Assembly (NCBI GenBank): GCA_038496445.1
Contig: JALMLS010000124.1
Location: 62,001 to 126,000 of the forward strand
DNA length: 64,000 bases
Origin: Trichosphaerium sp. ATCC 40318
Lineage: Eukaryota > Discosea > Flabellinia > Trichosidae
Direction: 5' to 3'
Shown: in pieces, positions 11,644 through 24,178 of the stretch
How positions within the stretch are numbered: position 1 is the first letter of the stretch
Layout of the letters: every line of letters starts with the position of its first letter
Translations under genes and position numbers: made by a program
Notes under the pieces: model-generated
What the model saw: only the letters and a program-made list of their open reading frames with translations
What the model was told of the DNA's origin: nothing
Databases searched by the model: none

Positions 11644-12797
11644 TGGTTCGACGTCTAGCCTGCAGTGAAGTTGCTTTTTTGAGTATATGAGTTTTCATGT
11701 CAAACTGTTGTGCACAAAGGTTAAGCGTCTTCTTATCTACTGAAGTCAGAAGTCATGTTGGTCTATTTGTTCCTGAAAAAGATGTTTGCACGTGATGGCG
11801 TAACTTTCAAACACGTGGGTTTAGTCGTAAAGAATATTTCAGGTACCTTGTAGCAGCACGTGACGAATATTCCCTTATCAGTTTTATTGAAATCCATTTG
11901 GTTATTTTAAGAGCAATGTTTGAGTGTACGAATGAGATACAACATCACTGTTGTGTTTGAATATTTCTTGACCTTAGTGATACGTCATATTTGCTAACAG
12001 TTATCATGTACCACCAATCACAATCTAACAACTAAGCAGTCATTAAAAAAAAAAAAGATCGATATCAGAGCAAAAACGAAAACCGCATTTTTGATGTTGT
12101 ACAGCGGTGGGAAATGAGAAAGTCCCAATAATCAAATTACAACCGTAACGATTATGTCTTTATTATCGTTTATTAAACGTGTTTCTTGTTTGTGTGGTTT
12201 TCGCAACAACACAGGAAAAAAACCGTTTCAAAAATAAAATTTTGGTGCTTACTGTTGAGCTCCTTTTGTAGCTTTGATAAATTGATGTATTAAGTACATT
12301 TGTGATTACGTAGACAATGTGGTGGGAAATATATATGTACCAGTTCAGTAAGGCGTACAAGGCTTAATACATAATAGCGAAAAGCTTTTCAAAATGTCAA
12401 CAACAATCACAACAAAAACGACACCCACTTTCTCCTTCCGTGCAGTAATTGGTGTCTCCACTACAATTACTTCGCTCTACGGGCTCTAATAACTGACCTT
12501 TATATCATCAACGCTGGCAAGCTCTTAGTAGGAGCAGTCAGTGTTTTTCAACTGAAAATCTTTTTACGCATTGGCCTAGAAATTACGACATCATCCACGT
12601 GCGTACGAAAAAATACCTTTCGAATTCAAAAAAACTACTCGTTGTAGCGATATAGTGCGTGAGTACCGTATTCGCTTTCACTACCTCCCTATTCCACACT
12701 GCTTAAACTTCCTTTCTTCTAGAATCAAAAGGGTATATCGACACGTACACTCAAAACTCAAAGGTTTTTTTGACTAGTATACTGAAATATCAAACAA
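11644..12797. other. Intergenic region, divergent promoters
   Basis: About 1.15 kb between the divergent phosphate transporter and C-type lectin genes. Open frames here are short, lack splice-compatible continuations and have no family resemblance. Four CACGTG palindromes occur (about 11787, 11812, 11856, 12596), which is dense even for this window. Confidence 0.5.
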
Positions 12798-15132
12798 ATG
12801 GAACTAGCGCGGAATACAGTCTTCTGTCTTATATTGTTGATTTTTATCCCACATACCCGCAGTATGGGTGGTATGGCAGATGAAGAGTGTCTATGGAACC
12901 CACTTTTATATAGAATATACGATGGAGGAGACAACTGTGACGGCACACAACAATTCTTTTCACTCTATTTTTTTTTCCGCTGTTCTCCGAAAAACTTTGT
13001 CTTACGGATACGTTTTAGATGAAGACCTGACAGTTGACCTATATCTAGCTTCCTTAACAATAACTTATCCGGTAAGTACTAGCGTTTTTTGAAAATACAC
13101 AACCTCCCGCGCCGTAAAAACAATTAACCCCAAAAAAACACGTGTTTTACAACAAAAACTGAAAATAATGGTTGAAATAGTATGCGATAAAACTTGAAAT
13201 CTCTGGGACAACTACACTCAGATGGGTTAGAGATAATAGTATTGTTTCGAATGCACTATTATCTAGAGATGCAGCAATAAATGGAATAGCATCTGGATCT
13301 GCAGTTCTTAAAAATGGGGTACTTGTGATTTGTTTTTGTTGTGTATTAAGTTCCGTTTCTCCCTCCCTAGCTGATTTACGGTACTAATGATGCTACGCAT
13401 ACCATGTGTGGTGTTACAGGACACGAAGGTCATACAAATCATGATTTTTGTTTCCCTGATTTCGCCAGTAGTTGTAGCGGTGCAGGAAGGTTTCAAGGTA
13501 CAATCCATACAAACACTGAATTCGAGTTAACCAACCACGAAAGGACATTGCTATAAAATTTTACCAAATACTGCTGTCACGTGGATGCAAGCCCAAGGTA
13601 ATAACAATATGTCAGTTTCTCTTTAATGTAACATTGTCGTAGGATTATGTTTGAAAGACGGCGGGTACTTGGCTACTATTACATCAGGCATTGAGTTTGA
13701 TCACATTAAGAACAACTTTGACCTGAATAATAAAGTACTTTGGACAGGATTAGCAAGTGGTAATGGAAATCAACTCGCTTATAAATGGGTACTTAATACT
13801 ACGTTATAAACACTTTTCGGAAGACCATATAATTTTTAAGTTTGCTTGCGTTCACAACCTTTTTTCTTCTGAGTCATCAAATCTGGCTTTCACGTGCTTA
13901 TTCTTTCTTCCAAGCATGCTACAAATGAACCTTTTGCTTACGGTAATACGTTCAATGAATACCCTTGGGCTACGACTGAGCCATCCAGGGATAGATTAAG
14001 ACAAACCACAAAAGATTGTGTTGGCATGTAAGTTCACTACCCAATGACTCTTTTTCAAACTAACGGTTTTACAGAGTAGATGGTAGATGGGAGGCTTTTT
14101 ATTGTTTTAAAACAAGTTCTCACGGAAATTTACCTCACAGACCGCTATGCGAGTATATAACGACACCTCTCCCAAATTACCCAACAGCTCCACCAACAAG
14201 AGTACCAACAACACGTGCACCAACAAGACCACCAACTACACGTTCACCAACAAGACCTCCAACGACAGCACCACCCACGCCCCCAACACAACCTATAGCG
14301 CCCACACAAACTCCAACAAGCCCACCAACTGTCCCGATAGGACTTCCACCAAGTAAAGCGTAATAGTAATCGTTGGTCATCCACTAACTCTTTGCATAGT
14401 TGTTTGCACAGAAAGCGATTGTCTTGATTGTGAAAGCAATGACACGTGCGTTTTCGGGTCTGTGACGAACTTAGGGAGTTTGCGAATAAAACGATCCATT
14501 ATAATCAAGGGTGACTTCTCGACTGTTCAAACAACTATCATTGACCCGTATACAGTAATAGTTGTTGAAGGTAATATGAGATGCTTTTTTATTTCTTGCC
14601 TGATGTTGACATTTTTAATTAAGGCTGCTTGCGCACCTCAAACTCCTCTACTATTATCAACCTTGCAGGAATCGGTACTACACAACAAGAGGTTCTCACT
14701 CCTCTGGAGTACGAATGTATTGAAGGAAATGTGACTGTAATTGCGGATAAATGTGCTCATGTCGAGGTTACTCAAAGAACAAAAAGGTATAGCATGTTGT
14801 CCAACTTATCTCCTTACTTTTACTCAGTTTGTCAGTCATAGTCACTCCGACGGACGCATGTACTCCCTCTAGCAATGTTATACCAATCGCTATAGGAGCA
14901 GCTCTTGGAGGTTGTGTCTTGGTAAGCTCTTTTTTTTTTCCATTTTTATTCTGACTTGTGGTATTGTTAGACGGTCGTTGTATTCCTCCTTCTTGCCATT
15001 TTTGTTCCAAAAATAAGAAATGTTATTGCCCCGTGGTCTATCCGAGCGAAATTTACCCTCGATGTACAAGCTGAAAAAGAAGCCGGTTATGCGGCTCAAC
15101 CACAAGCACATGGACCAACAGCACACACATAA
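12798..15132 (+). CDS. C-type lectin-domain type I membrane protein with Thr/Pro stalk
   Basis: Starts at 12798 with a signal peptide (MELARNTVFCLILL). The exact join of the first two exons is uncertain. A Cys-containing N-terminal region follows, then a recognisable CLECT domain across exons at about 13545-14155: CYKILPNTAVTWMQAQG, LCLKDGGYLATITS, LWTGLASG, DCVG, DGRWEAFYCF and a closing CEY. Next comes a stalk of about 60 residues of PPT/PTR repeats (14160-14355), a second Cys-bearing ectodomain exon pair (14410-14785), one transmembrane helix (TVVVFLLLAIFVP) and a short cytoplasmic tail ending at TAA 15130-15132. The EPN/QPD calcium-sugar motif is not obvious, so sugar specificity cannot be predicted. 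A surface receptor for prey or cell recognition is a reasonable inference. Confidence 0.8.
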
Positions 15133-15469
15133 ATCACATACAAATAAGAGGGTCGACTGTCAACAATGGATGGATTATACAATGTATTTTAGTAAAAAAA
15201 AAGAAAGTAGCATACTTAATTACTGCCACAGTTTTCTGTTGTTCACCACATTTTACTCACCAATACTACCTCCTCTCAATAAGAGTTAAATAGAACTTTT
15301 TTGCTCAAAACGGCATGAGCACACGTCGAAAATAAAACAAAACTTTTTTTGAAATTACAGATATATTACAACAACCAACGTGATAAATCACGTGATTTCT
15401 CTTTAAAAACCATTACACCACAATTAAGGATACTAACAACCCTTACACTAGAAGTGCATAAACCGAAAT
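15133..15469. other. Convergent 3' region
   Basis: The gap of about 340 bp between the lectin gene stop and the NUF2 stop. It contains AT-rich 3' flanks, AATAAA-like signals and an extended AATCACGTGATT palindrome at about 15386. No coding sequence is seen. Confidence 0.5.
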
Positions 15470-17607
15470 TTATACAGGTGTAGGCTGTGTGTTAGTCAAA
15501 GCAAACAAGCGTTGATGATAATCGTCAATGTTAGCTTCCAACTCATCAAACTTTTCAGACAATAAACGCATTTGCTCATCATGCTCACGTCTTAGATTCT
15601 CAGTCTAATAAACAAGGTGAGTAATTTGAAGTAGAAGAGATAAGCAGTCACTATTTACCTTAATATCACATTCATTCATACGCATTTCATTCTTTGTAAT
15701 AATCTGTTTCATTTCACTCAAATCACGATCTGCTTTTGTTTTCTCACTTTGTAGAGATTTAAGTTGCTTTTGGTTTGCTTCATGCACATGGCCATGTGCT
15801 TCTTCTAAGCGTTCATGTTTCTCTTCAAGACCACGAACCTTCTTACTCATAATCTACATTCACAAAATGTCAGACAAAAGGAAAACAATACGCAAAAAAG
15901 AAAAAAGAAAAAAAAAATAACGCACAGAAATTAAACCCTCAAGCTCTTTGTTATGATTCTCAGCATTATGAATATTATCTTTAGCTGTCCTTGAATCATC
16001 TTTCACTTCAGATAACTTATCACGATACGCTTCAATCTCTTCAAGGATTTTAATCAATTTCTTTACCCTCTAGAAGAAAAATACGTAAGAAAGTGATCGT
16101 GCATTGACATTCCAAACAAAAAAAAAAGTTTGATACGAAAAACCACGTTTATCGTGCACGTGAGCGTGTATGTACCTTTTCAGCCTTTTCGGTGTTATCA
16201 TTGCGAATCTTGTATTGCCTTTGCTTTCTTTGTTGATTTTGGACTTCCTAACATATCATTAGTAAGCTGTGACACGCCAACAAATAAACAGAAAAATATA
16301 AGAAAATAATCGAATCAAACGTACTGCTTGCTCTCGGGCTAGCTTCTCACGCATAGCAATAATTTCTCCTTTAACGCGATCAGGAGAGCGTAGAATACGT
16401 CTTTCGTAATCATTACACTCTTGAAGGAGTTGAGCATTTTGTTGTTCAACAGATTGCTAAAACAGGAAATCAGAAAACTCCGAAAAAAACATAGCCAACA
16501 AAAAAAAAAGAAAAGAAAGACGGCTGAACTCAAGAGAGCCTCCTGAACAGTGCTAGCACAATATGGCTACCATCGCAAAAAATACAACAAAGATGTTTAT
16601 AAACACGTACGATTTCCTCCTCGATGCCACCATTTAATACCTTAAGATTGTCTTTTTTTTTATATAAGTCAGCTTGAAGGTTATTAAGATGCCAAACACC
16701 CTCCTTCATTTCCTGCTGAGCACGTTTTGCTTCTTCAATAGGTTCTTGCTCAGTCTCAATCTCAGCTCTATGTTAAAAACAAGTTAATAAACGAACTACA
16801 AGTGCGTCACGTGACACGGACATTTTTCGTGTTTTTTTTTGAAATAAAACGTTTATATTTAAACTCAGTGGGATTTAATAATCATAAAATCATTGGAAAC
16901 CTGTGTTATTCTATCATCGCTTATGATAAACCGTTTTGTTCGCAAAGAAAAGAAAAAAGCGTCAAAGTTAAAAATACGTACTCAAGAGCAGCCAATTCAG
17001 CTTTAGCTTCTCTACAACTAGCTAGACGCTCTTCAGAGACTCTCATGTAGTTATCCTAGCGTACACAGTGAGCACAAAGACAAGATAATCGTTTATTTTA
17101 TAAAAACTCTGTATAACTAAACGTACTACTTCTTCCATGCGTTCTTGACATTGTGCAAGGCCAGCTTGGCGAAACTTTGCAAAATTGATTATTCCACTCA
17201 ATATACGCTTTGTTCGCGATGCTTGTGGCTGTATAATGTCCTTGAAGTCGAAATCATGTACAACAGCGATATTGAGTAGCTTTTCTCTGATGTTTTACGT
17301 CAGTTGTCGGTTAAAAAGTGAGTTTTGAACAAATACCAACGTACAGTTTTTTTAGCGTGTTAACGCGTCCTACGGATACATCGTGTAGTTCTGGGTACTC
17401 TAATAGATCAAGAGCAGAAAGCTTTGGTTGATCTAGTTCTTCCGCAGATGTACCGAGTAGCATGCATACTAGGCTTTTGTATATAGGATAAAACACTTCA
17501 AAGGTTGGTTGGTTTAAATCACTTTCTTGAACTGTAAAACCAATCTCAGCGAGACAATCTATAATCTCAGCGCCTGAGTATATCGGAAACGTGCCACCTG
17601 TTGCCAT
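15470..17607 (-). CDS. NUF2: NUF2-like kinetochore protein (Ndc80 complex)
   Basis: The N-terminal exon starts MATGGTFPIYSGAEIIDCL (ATG 17607) and continues into the calponin-homology-like head typical of NUF2, including FYPIYKSLVCMLLG. The next exons give the family hallmark RTKRILSGIINFAKFRQ, then several exons of heptad-rich coiled coil (QEPIEEAKRAQQE, LEEIEAYRDKLSEVKDD, LEEKHERLEEAHGHVHE) and end FDELEANIDDYHQRL...TPV. NUF2 pairs with NDC80 to bind spindle microtubules at kinetochores. A second in-frame ATG lies 13 codons upstream (17646), but the chosen one gives the usual family start. Introns are short and several contain CACGTG. Confidence 0.88.
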
Positions 17608-18470
17608 TTGTAAAGTTGGCGGGAATATTTTTGGTTTAAGGCACAAAAACGAGACAATCGCGTATTTGACCGTGAGAGACCACTTGAAGCTGTTGCGATG
17701 CTCAGTAGCTATATTAGAACGGTGTACGCCATGGTAGAAGAACCAATAAACCAGTTAAAAAACATTCAAACTTCCACTTTTCCAAATAAACCTACAAACC
17801 TCCTCAACGTTATGATATCGATTCGGCGTACCAATCGAGTAGTAAAAGCACATTTGGTGTTATAACAGCCAAATTTAACGCAGGAATGCAGTTAACTAAC
17901 GGAAGTTTCAAAGACAGGGCGCCTTCCCAGCGTACATTGAACCTCATCGCTTTGTTTTGGAGAACCGTTGGTTTGGGTTTGTTGTTCACAATACTCCAGT
18001 GCTCCGCGTTTTATTGAGTCACCTGGAAATTTCGGGCCGTTGAGTGTTTAAAAAGCGTTATTTGACGAGATAGTCGTTTTAAGCTTGCTGTTTATACTAG
18101 CGGCGATTGTAAACAAACCAACGTACATATGCAACCCAGCAATGTACTAGTAAGGGTATTTAGGCGAAGGGGTCATTAAGTTGTCTCAAAAAAACTCAAC
18201 AAAAAAAAAAAACTCTATTGATACTCTCAATTACCGCTCCTGCACGTGGTGCTTGACGTCGTACATACATAAACCCCAGTAAGAGGTACGTTGTATCGTA
18301 ACTTTTTTTTTGTTACCTCCGCTTGTAATTATAAAACGCTATTATTTCCTGTCCTGGGATAACGCAGTGTAAATGGGAAGCGTTATTTCGAAGCCTGAAA
18401 TTTAGACTGTGTCGCAAGCTAAAGTTGTAATAAATATTTGTAGAGGCTTTTGCAATTAATTGCCTCCCAG
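17608..18470. other. Divergent intergenic region (NUF2 / G-alpha)
   Basis: About 860 bp between divergent genes, so both promoters should lie here. I see T-rich runs just upstream of the G-alpha ATG and one CACGTG (about 18243). No coding exon or RNA gene is recognisable. Confidence 0.5.
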
Positions 18471-20501
18471 ATGGGTTGCGACCACTCAGTAATCAAACCG
18501 TCGAAGGAGAGCAAGGCAATAGATAATGACTTGAAAAATGAGAAAAAGAACCCTGAAATCAAACTTCTACTGCTTGGTATGTTGCTATTGAGCTGTTTTG
18601 TGAGTTTTTTGTAAAATTATTAACCAACTAACTCACGATTAGGTACGGGCGACTCTGGCAAATCCACATTTACCAAACAAATGAAAATATTGCACAAGCA
18701 TGGGTTTACTAAAACGGAGCAAAAGCAGTATTCGGACGTTTTGAAAGAAAACACCCTATCGTCTGTGCAATCGCTTATACGAGAAGCAGATCAACGCGCT
18801 ATGCCATTAAAAAAGCAAGTTGATGAGGTACGCCAAATTAAAAAAACACTAAATCACCAAACCTTTTTAATAAAAACTGATCGTCTTTTACTTATAAAAA
18901 CGACCATTACGAGTACATTAGATCAAAAGAAATCCTAATTATGCAGTTTTTGTTGTCTTCTGACATTGTTTATAATTTAAACAAATTGCCTTTTTGATGC
19001 ATTTACCTAATCCCAAAAGCTTCCGTAACCCAATGACAGTACTCATCTATTACTAGGCAAACATAAGATTAGTTACCGAAGCTATGGCGCTTACTACTGA
19101 GCTTGCAGAGGCAGTAAAGTTAGTTTGGAATAGTAAAATTATACAAAAGTTATGGAAGGATCGGAGCTCGTTTCAAGTGCCTCAAGCAACAGAATAGTAC
19201 GTCTTTTTTTCATTGATTTACAATAACAAAAAAATAATTTTGTTGAAAAAAAAAAACCTTTTAAAATTCGGGCGATTCTCCCTCATCTCTCCTCTCTTTG
19301 CTCTCCTCGCTTCGTATTTCTGTCATAAAAAATACGATACGCTCAATAGTAGTACAAAGAGCGGTATTGAAGATGTTGTTGTTTAGGCGATTGTAAGCTA
19401 ACCGGCGTTTTTATTTTAGCTACCTACAGAATCTTGAGCGGATAGCGAAAGACGATTTTGTACCTACGGATGAAGATATACTCCGAGCGAAGCTTAAAAC
19501 AACAGGTGTATGGGAGATGAAGTTTGATGCTTTTGGGAAACACTTTCTGCTTGTACGCTGCCGGTTAAACAAAGTTTGCTTTTCTTTTTCTTTATTTTCA
19601 AAAAAATTGACTTACTCAGGTTGATGTTGGCGGACAAAGAAGTGAGAGACGTAAATGGGTCCATTGCTTTGACGTACGTATTTTTAAATGATATTTAATG
19701 ATATTATGTGCCATTAAAAGGCGAAATTATGTTTTTTTCGAACAAAGTTCGAAAAACTGATTGTATGTCCTTAGAATATTGATGCAATAATTTATTTGGC
19801 TGCTATTGATGAGTGTACGTGTTATTAACAGGTTTTTTGTATGAAAAAATCAAAAATTGCCAAAAAAACCAAAAAAAAAACTTTGGATGGTTTGTGTTTG
19901 GTATTGTAGGCTATTATTTTATTTATGAAGTATTTTTTATCTTATGTACACGTGTGATTTAACTGATTTTGTTACTATTTCCGACCGATTTTTTTGTGGT
20001 TGGTCAAGAAACCGTTTTTTTATTTTTTTCTGTTTTGATTTTCTGTTTTATTGGTTAGACCCTTTTTTTTTCGTACTGTTGTGGCTTTGACGTTTTAATT
20101 TTTTTGTTCTAGTTGACATGCGTCTACAAGAAAATAATCTCACTCACAGAATGGACGAGTCTTTCGAGCTGTTTACTGAACTGGTCAGCTCTAATTTTTT
20201 AAGCAACAGGAGATGGATTCTTTTTTTGAATAAGGTCGATCTGTTTAAAGAAAAATTCGAAAATGACTTTAGGGCATTTAAGAAATACTATAGTGAATAT
20301 ACAGGAGAAAAAGACTGGAAGGTTGCTATAAAGTACATAGAGAGTGAGTTTAAAAAGAGGTTTGCTCAAGCTAGAGGAGATGATCAGATTCTCTATGTCT
20401 ATGTGACGTGTGCTATTGATACTACTAATGTTGAGAAGGTATTCGCTACTCTTAAACATTCTGTAATGATGCAGTCTTTGGAAAAGAGCTTCATTGTGTA
20501 A
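18471..20501 (+). CDS. Heterotrimeric G protein alpha subunit (348 aa)
   Basis: Seven exons: 18471-18576, 18643-18827, 19057-19196, 19420-19552, 19620-19673, 19775-19814 and 20113-20501. They sum to 1047 nt, exactly in frame. The protein begins MGCDHS (myristoylation plus palmitoylation signal). It has G1 GTGDSGKST, the helical domain, switch I RAKLKTTG (Arg finger present), G3 DVGGQRSERRKW with catalytic Gln, G4 NKVD and G5 TCAIDT. The C-terminus KHSVMMQSLEKSFIV lacks the Cys at -4 that pertussis toxin modifies in Gi. G1 has Asp in place of the usual Glu (GxGES), as in some protist G-alphas. It would act at the plasma membrane below 7TM receptors, such as the one at 31.8-33.3 kb. Confidence 0.96.
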
Positions 20502-21100
20502 CAATAACAGTGTAAGATAAAGAAATTAGCACGTTTGTAACAAAAAGAACGCGAGCGCCTGGTTTTGTTTGCAACTTTTTTTTTTTGATTTTTTCGATTT
20601 GCTGTGGCTTTTTTTAGTGATGGGGTCGCTATTGCGTAATAGGGTATATGTATTAATTGCTTAGGGGTATTTTAATCTATTTTGGTAGACCAGGTTTCGA
20701 AAAAAGGAAGGTGAACTTTTTTTAGAATAGACCTTCATTTTTGCTCTTAGGATCATGTTTGATCAGGAAGAAGGTTCGGGCAATTGTTCCGGTGCTTTTT
20801 TACTGTCCTTACCATATTTAGTTTTTTCTGTACTTAACAGACGTCACTACAAGCACATGGGCGCAATACTCTCTTCTTACTTTTATGGTGCATTGTATCA
20901 TGCCACTACTGTTCTATTATTCGCTCTACGCGGTACACTAACGAACAGGTACAAAAAAAACCGTTTCCGTTACAGAAACGCTGCAAAAGGCGTGTATTGA
21001 GCCATTTACGATGTATAAAATGTTAACGTGGTGTTTTGAGGTATCACCCAACAACTACAACAGAAATACATTATAAAGGTTTGTAAAATACTCTCTTTAG
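20502..21100 (+). other. Intergenic; possible 5' exon at 20755-21000
   Basis: An open frame at 20755-21000 (ATG, 81 codons) encodes a hydrophobic stretch around HMGAILSSYFYGALYHATTVLLFALRG. It follows a good acceptor (CTCTTAG) and contains GTAC donors, so it may be a 5' exon of the glyoxalase II gene (whose ATG sits directly after a TTTAG acceptor) or a separate small gene. Neither is proven. The rest is T-rich intergenic DNA. Confidence 0.25.
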
Positions 21101-22311
21101 ATGTTTACAGGCGTAGGGTATAGTGTTGTGGTAATACCGGCGTTATTGGATAATTATATGTACTTAATAATCGATAAACGCACTAAAGCGGCTATTGTGA
21201 TAGATCCAGTCGATCCTGGTCGCGTAAATAAGGTGTCAAGTTGAATTACGTTCTAAACCAGCGCTAGGTTGCCTCTGAGGCATCAAAACGTGGTTGTAAA
21301 CTATCTGCTGTACTCAATACACACCATCATTGGGATCACTCTGGTGGAAACTTAGAAATGTACAAAACGAGTGTCAACACCTTTGATCCGTACTAAGCTA
21401 TCTAAAAAAGGCGTTTACGCTTTGGTTTTTCAAAATTACCTGTTTATGGCAGTATAATAGACAAAGAACGTATTCCGTACATTACCCGCCACTTGAGCGA
21501 TAAAGAAACCTTCCAAGTACGTATCAACAATTACCACTTGATGGTCCGCTTTGTGTTTAATCAGTCTCGCAAAAGAAAAACGTGCATTCCACGTGATGGA
21601 ATGGTAGTCGCTGTTTAACCTGTTAAAAAGCATACGGTTGCATTTTTTTCTTTTCGTTTTTCTATCGATTGTCACGTGTTTTTCACGTGATTTAATAATT
21701 ATTTTAGATTGGAAACATGGTATTCACGGCCATAATGACACCGTGTCATACCAGAGGTAATGTCTTTTTGTGATACAGTTAGGGACTTTTTTTTGATGTT
21801 GCCAAAAACAATAAGTGTCAGCTGTCATTCTAGTTTTTTGTTTTCATTTTGCTTAGGTCACTGCGTGTACCTACTCAATGTTGATGGAGATTCTCCTTCA
21901 TTATTTACCGGTGATACTTTATTCTTGGCAGGTTGTGGTAGGTTCTTTGAAGGCGAGGCTGGCGAGATGTTTTCAAGTTTTCAAAAAATCAAGGCTCTAC
22001 CACCGGATACACAACTCTTTTTTGGTCACGAGTACGCTATTAAGAACCTATCTTTTGCTTCAACAGTAGATGAAGGAAACAAAGAAATAGAAGATAAGCT
22101 TGAATGGTCAAAAGACAGAATAAAGAAAAAGATACCAACGGTTCCAGTTTCTCTTGAAGAAGAACTGAAGTATAACCCATTTCTGCGTGTAGGACATAGT
22201 ATTGGAAACGTTGATACACCAAATAAGGAAGATATAGATACATTAAGACGTTACAGATCATTAAGAGATGTGTACAGTATGCCTAAAATGACTATTGACA
22301 AAACGACTTAA
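21101..22311 (+). CDS. Hydroxyacylglutathione hydrolase (glyoxalase II)
   Basis: A metallo-beta-lactamase-fold enzyme hydrolysing S-lactoylglutathione to lactate and glutathione. After splicing about four introns it reads [22 protein letters not shown], the metal motif [30 protein letters not shown], the block [19 protein letters not shown] (third-metal-ligand Asp), then [11 protein letters not shown] and the glutathione-binding C-terminal helix region ending PKMTIDKTT. All ligands expected for the binuclear site are visible. The ATG at 21101 lies immediately after an intron-like acceptor, so an extra upstream exon (for example an organelle-targeting one) is possible. Confidence 0.92.
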
Positions 22312-22552
22312 ATAGTAAATAAATTGTTTTTGAAAACAAGAGTTCATTAAACTGCGATCAAAAGAATAGGTAACAAGAAACATGCACGTGTTGTACTGTA
22401 GGAAATATTGTGGTGAAGGGCTTGAACGTCAACATCCTAAACATACCAAGTAGTATGGAGCAAACATTCTCAAAGCAAATTGCGAGCACAAGTATTGTAG
22501 TACATAATGTCTTGCTAAGTCAACACTTAATCGAATTTCAATTGTTGTGGTA

Positions 22553-23884
22553 ATGGCTAAAGCGTATGCTTTTGCACGCTACACAGCTTTTCGTTTTACT
22601 GAAATGATACCAACAGAGCTCATTATTGACGTTTTTGAGTATACTCGAAATAAAACGCGATATTCGATTGCTCAGACGTGCTGGCTATTCTACGACATTA
22701 TTCATAGACACGTTGGTTACGGTGAAATCGTTATCAGGTCTTCAGAGTCCATTAAGCGTTTAAGCGATCAGAAATTGCTTTTAAACAATACATTTGTATC
22801 AATTCGGGAGTACAGCGCCACAGACGAGGAAATATGTTCTTTGGCTGGTGTTAAGAAATTATCAATGATGGGTTTTAAATTGAGTGATAAGTGCCTTGAG
22901 GTACTTGCCGGTGTTAAAGAAATACATGTGCACAGGTGTCCTAATATCACAGATGAAGGTATTCAATTCTTGTCAGGTGTACATACGATAGATGTAAGCT
23001 TGATGAGGCAGTTGACAGATAAGTCATTGGAAGCTATTTCAGGTGCTTACAAAGTAAATATTTCGCAATGTAGTAGGATAACTGATGAAGGATTAAAATC
23101 ACTTGCTGGTGTTCATTGGATAAGTATGAGATATTGCAAAGTCACAGACAATGGATTAAAATCACTTGCTGGAGCTCACACAATAATAATGTCGAGTTGT
23201 GATTATATTGATGGATCTTGTTTTGCGCACTTGGTTAAAGCTAAAAACACAAACGGCGAAATGTGTCTTCATGTCATTGATATTTCTGATTGTGAGGGTG
23301 TTATTCTTGATCACGTGAAACAATTGTCTGGTGTACACGAAATCAGTTTACATGGTTTGATGGTTAAAGATGAAGATATCATACCTCTTGCTGGTGTACA
23401 CAAACTTGGCTTGAATGAGTGTACAAAACTAACTGCAGCATCAATGTCATCTTTTTCTGGTATTCACACCATTTATTTGGAATGCATAGAATTAAACGAC
23501 TTGTGGCTAGAACCTTTATCAGGGGTTCATACAATATACCTGAGCTATTGTAGAGGTATAACCGTTAATGGATTGAAATCACTTGCAGGAGTGCATACTA
23601 TTCACTTGAATGCTTCTAGTGATATCACAGATGAAGGTGTCATTCATCTTGCTGGTGTACATGAGATAATGTTGGATTTCTGTAGCAAGATAACAGATAG
23701 AGGTGTTAAAGCTCTTGCAGGTGTTCATACAATAAGTCTAAAAGCTTGTCCTCTTGTAACAGATGAAGGGATATCATCTCTTCAAGGAGTTTCTAGAATA
23801 ATTGCATTCAACACTAAGTGTACACAAGCTATTGTACACGTGATGCATTTTGTGCAGAATGTAGTTCAACGAGATGGTTTGTGA
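22553..23884 (+). CDS. F-box/leucine-rich-repeat protein (single exon)
   Basis: An uninterrupted 443-aa frame from ATG 22553. Residues about 15-55 form an F-box-like region (MIPTELIIDVFEYTRN...IAQTCWLFYDII). The remainder is about 15 LRRs of about 24 residues with the motif LAGVHTI-x-L-x-x-C-x-x-ITDEG, close to the Cys-containing FBXL/AMN1 type. The family usually acts as SCF ubiquitin-ligase substrate adaptors. It is one of the few intron-free genes in the window, and its Ala-Gly-Val-His-containing repeat is of a kind I associate with giant-virus and protist expansions. A truncated relic lies at 60139-60360. Confidence 0.9.
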   Translation: MAKAYAFARYTAFRFTEMIPTELIIDVFEYTRNKTRYSIAQTCWLFYDIIHRHVGYGEIVIRSSESIKRLSDQKLLLNNTFVSIREYSATDEEICSLAGVKKLSMMGFKLSDKCLEVLAGVKEIHVHRCPNITDEGIQFLSGVHTIDVSLMRQLTDKSLEAISGAYKVNISQCSRITDEGLKSLAGVHWISMRYCKVTDNGLKSLAGAHTIIMSSCDYIDGSCFAHLVKAKNTNGEMCLHVIDISDCEGVILDHVKQLSGVHEISLHGLMVKDEDIIPLAGVHKLGLNECTKLTAASMSSFSGIHTIYLECIELNDLWLEPLSGVHTIYLSYCRGITVNGLKSLAGVHTIHLNASSDITDEGVIHLAGVHEIMLDFCSKITDRGVKALAGVHTISLKACPLVTDEGISSLQGVSRIIAFNTKCTQAIVHVMHFVQNVVQRDGL

Positions 23885-24178
23885 ACACAGGGTACCCAGT
23901 GAGACTTTACAAGCTTTTTCATTGAAGCATCCTTATGTAACACTTTATAGTGAAGAAAAGAGCAGAAGGTCACGTGCTACTAATCGGTGTAACGTTTTTG
24001 AAAAGTATACTTTCCTTTAAATTAAAGCATCACCTCCCGAGAAGTTGCTATTGATAGAACACGTGGCTATGGTTTGTCTAAACAAGAAAACCCTTTTGTT
24101 TGTTTTTTGAATCATTTGAAATCTATTGACTGCGTACGTCATCTCGAATAGTCCAAATTGTAAAGTTAATACTACACA
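23885..24178. other. Short intergenic spacer
   Basis: About 290 bp between two co-directional genes, with two CACGTG palindromes (about 23971, 24061) just upstream of the TMEM208-like start. No coding sequence is seen. Confidence 0.4.

Noticed and set aside
11480-11668. Plus-strand 62-codon open frame starting MSKCRKPTKN
   Set aside because: Antisense to the first exons of the phosphate transporter, whose FGIGAND motif fixes the coding strand.
22553-23884. Recent transfer of the intron-free LRR gene from a giant virus
   Set aside because: The lack of introns and the repeat type are suggestive, but codon use and the flanks look ordinary and a relic copy exists elsewhere. Without a tree I do not claim transfer.
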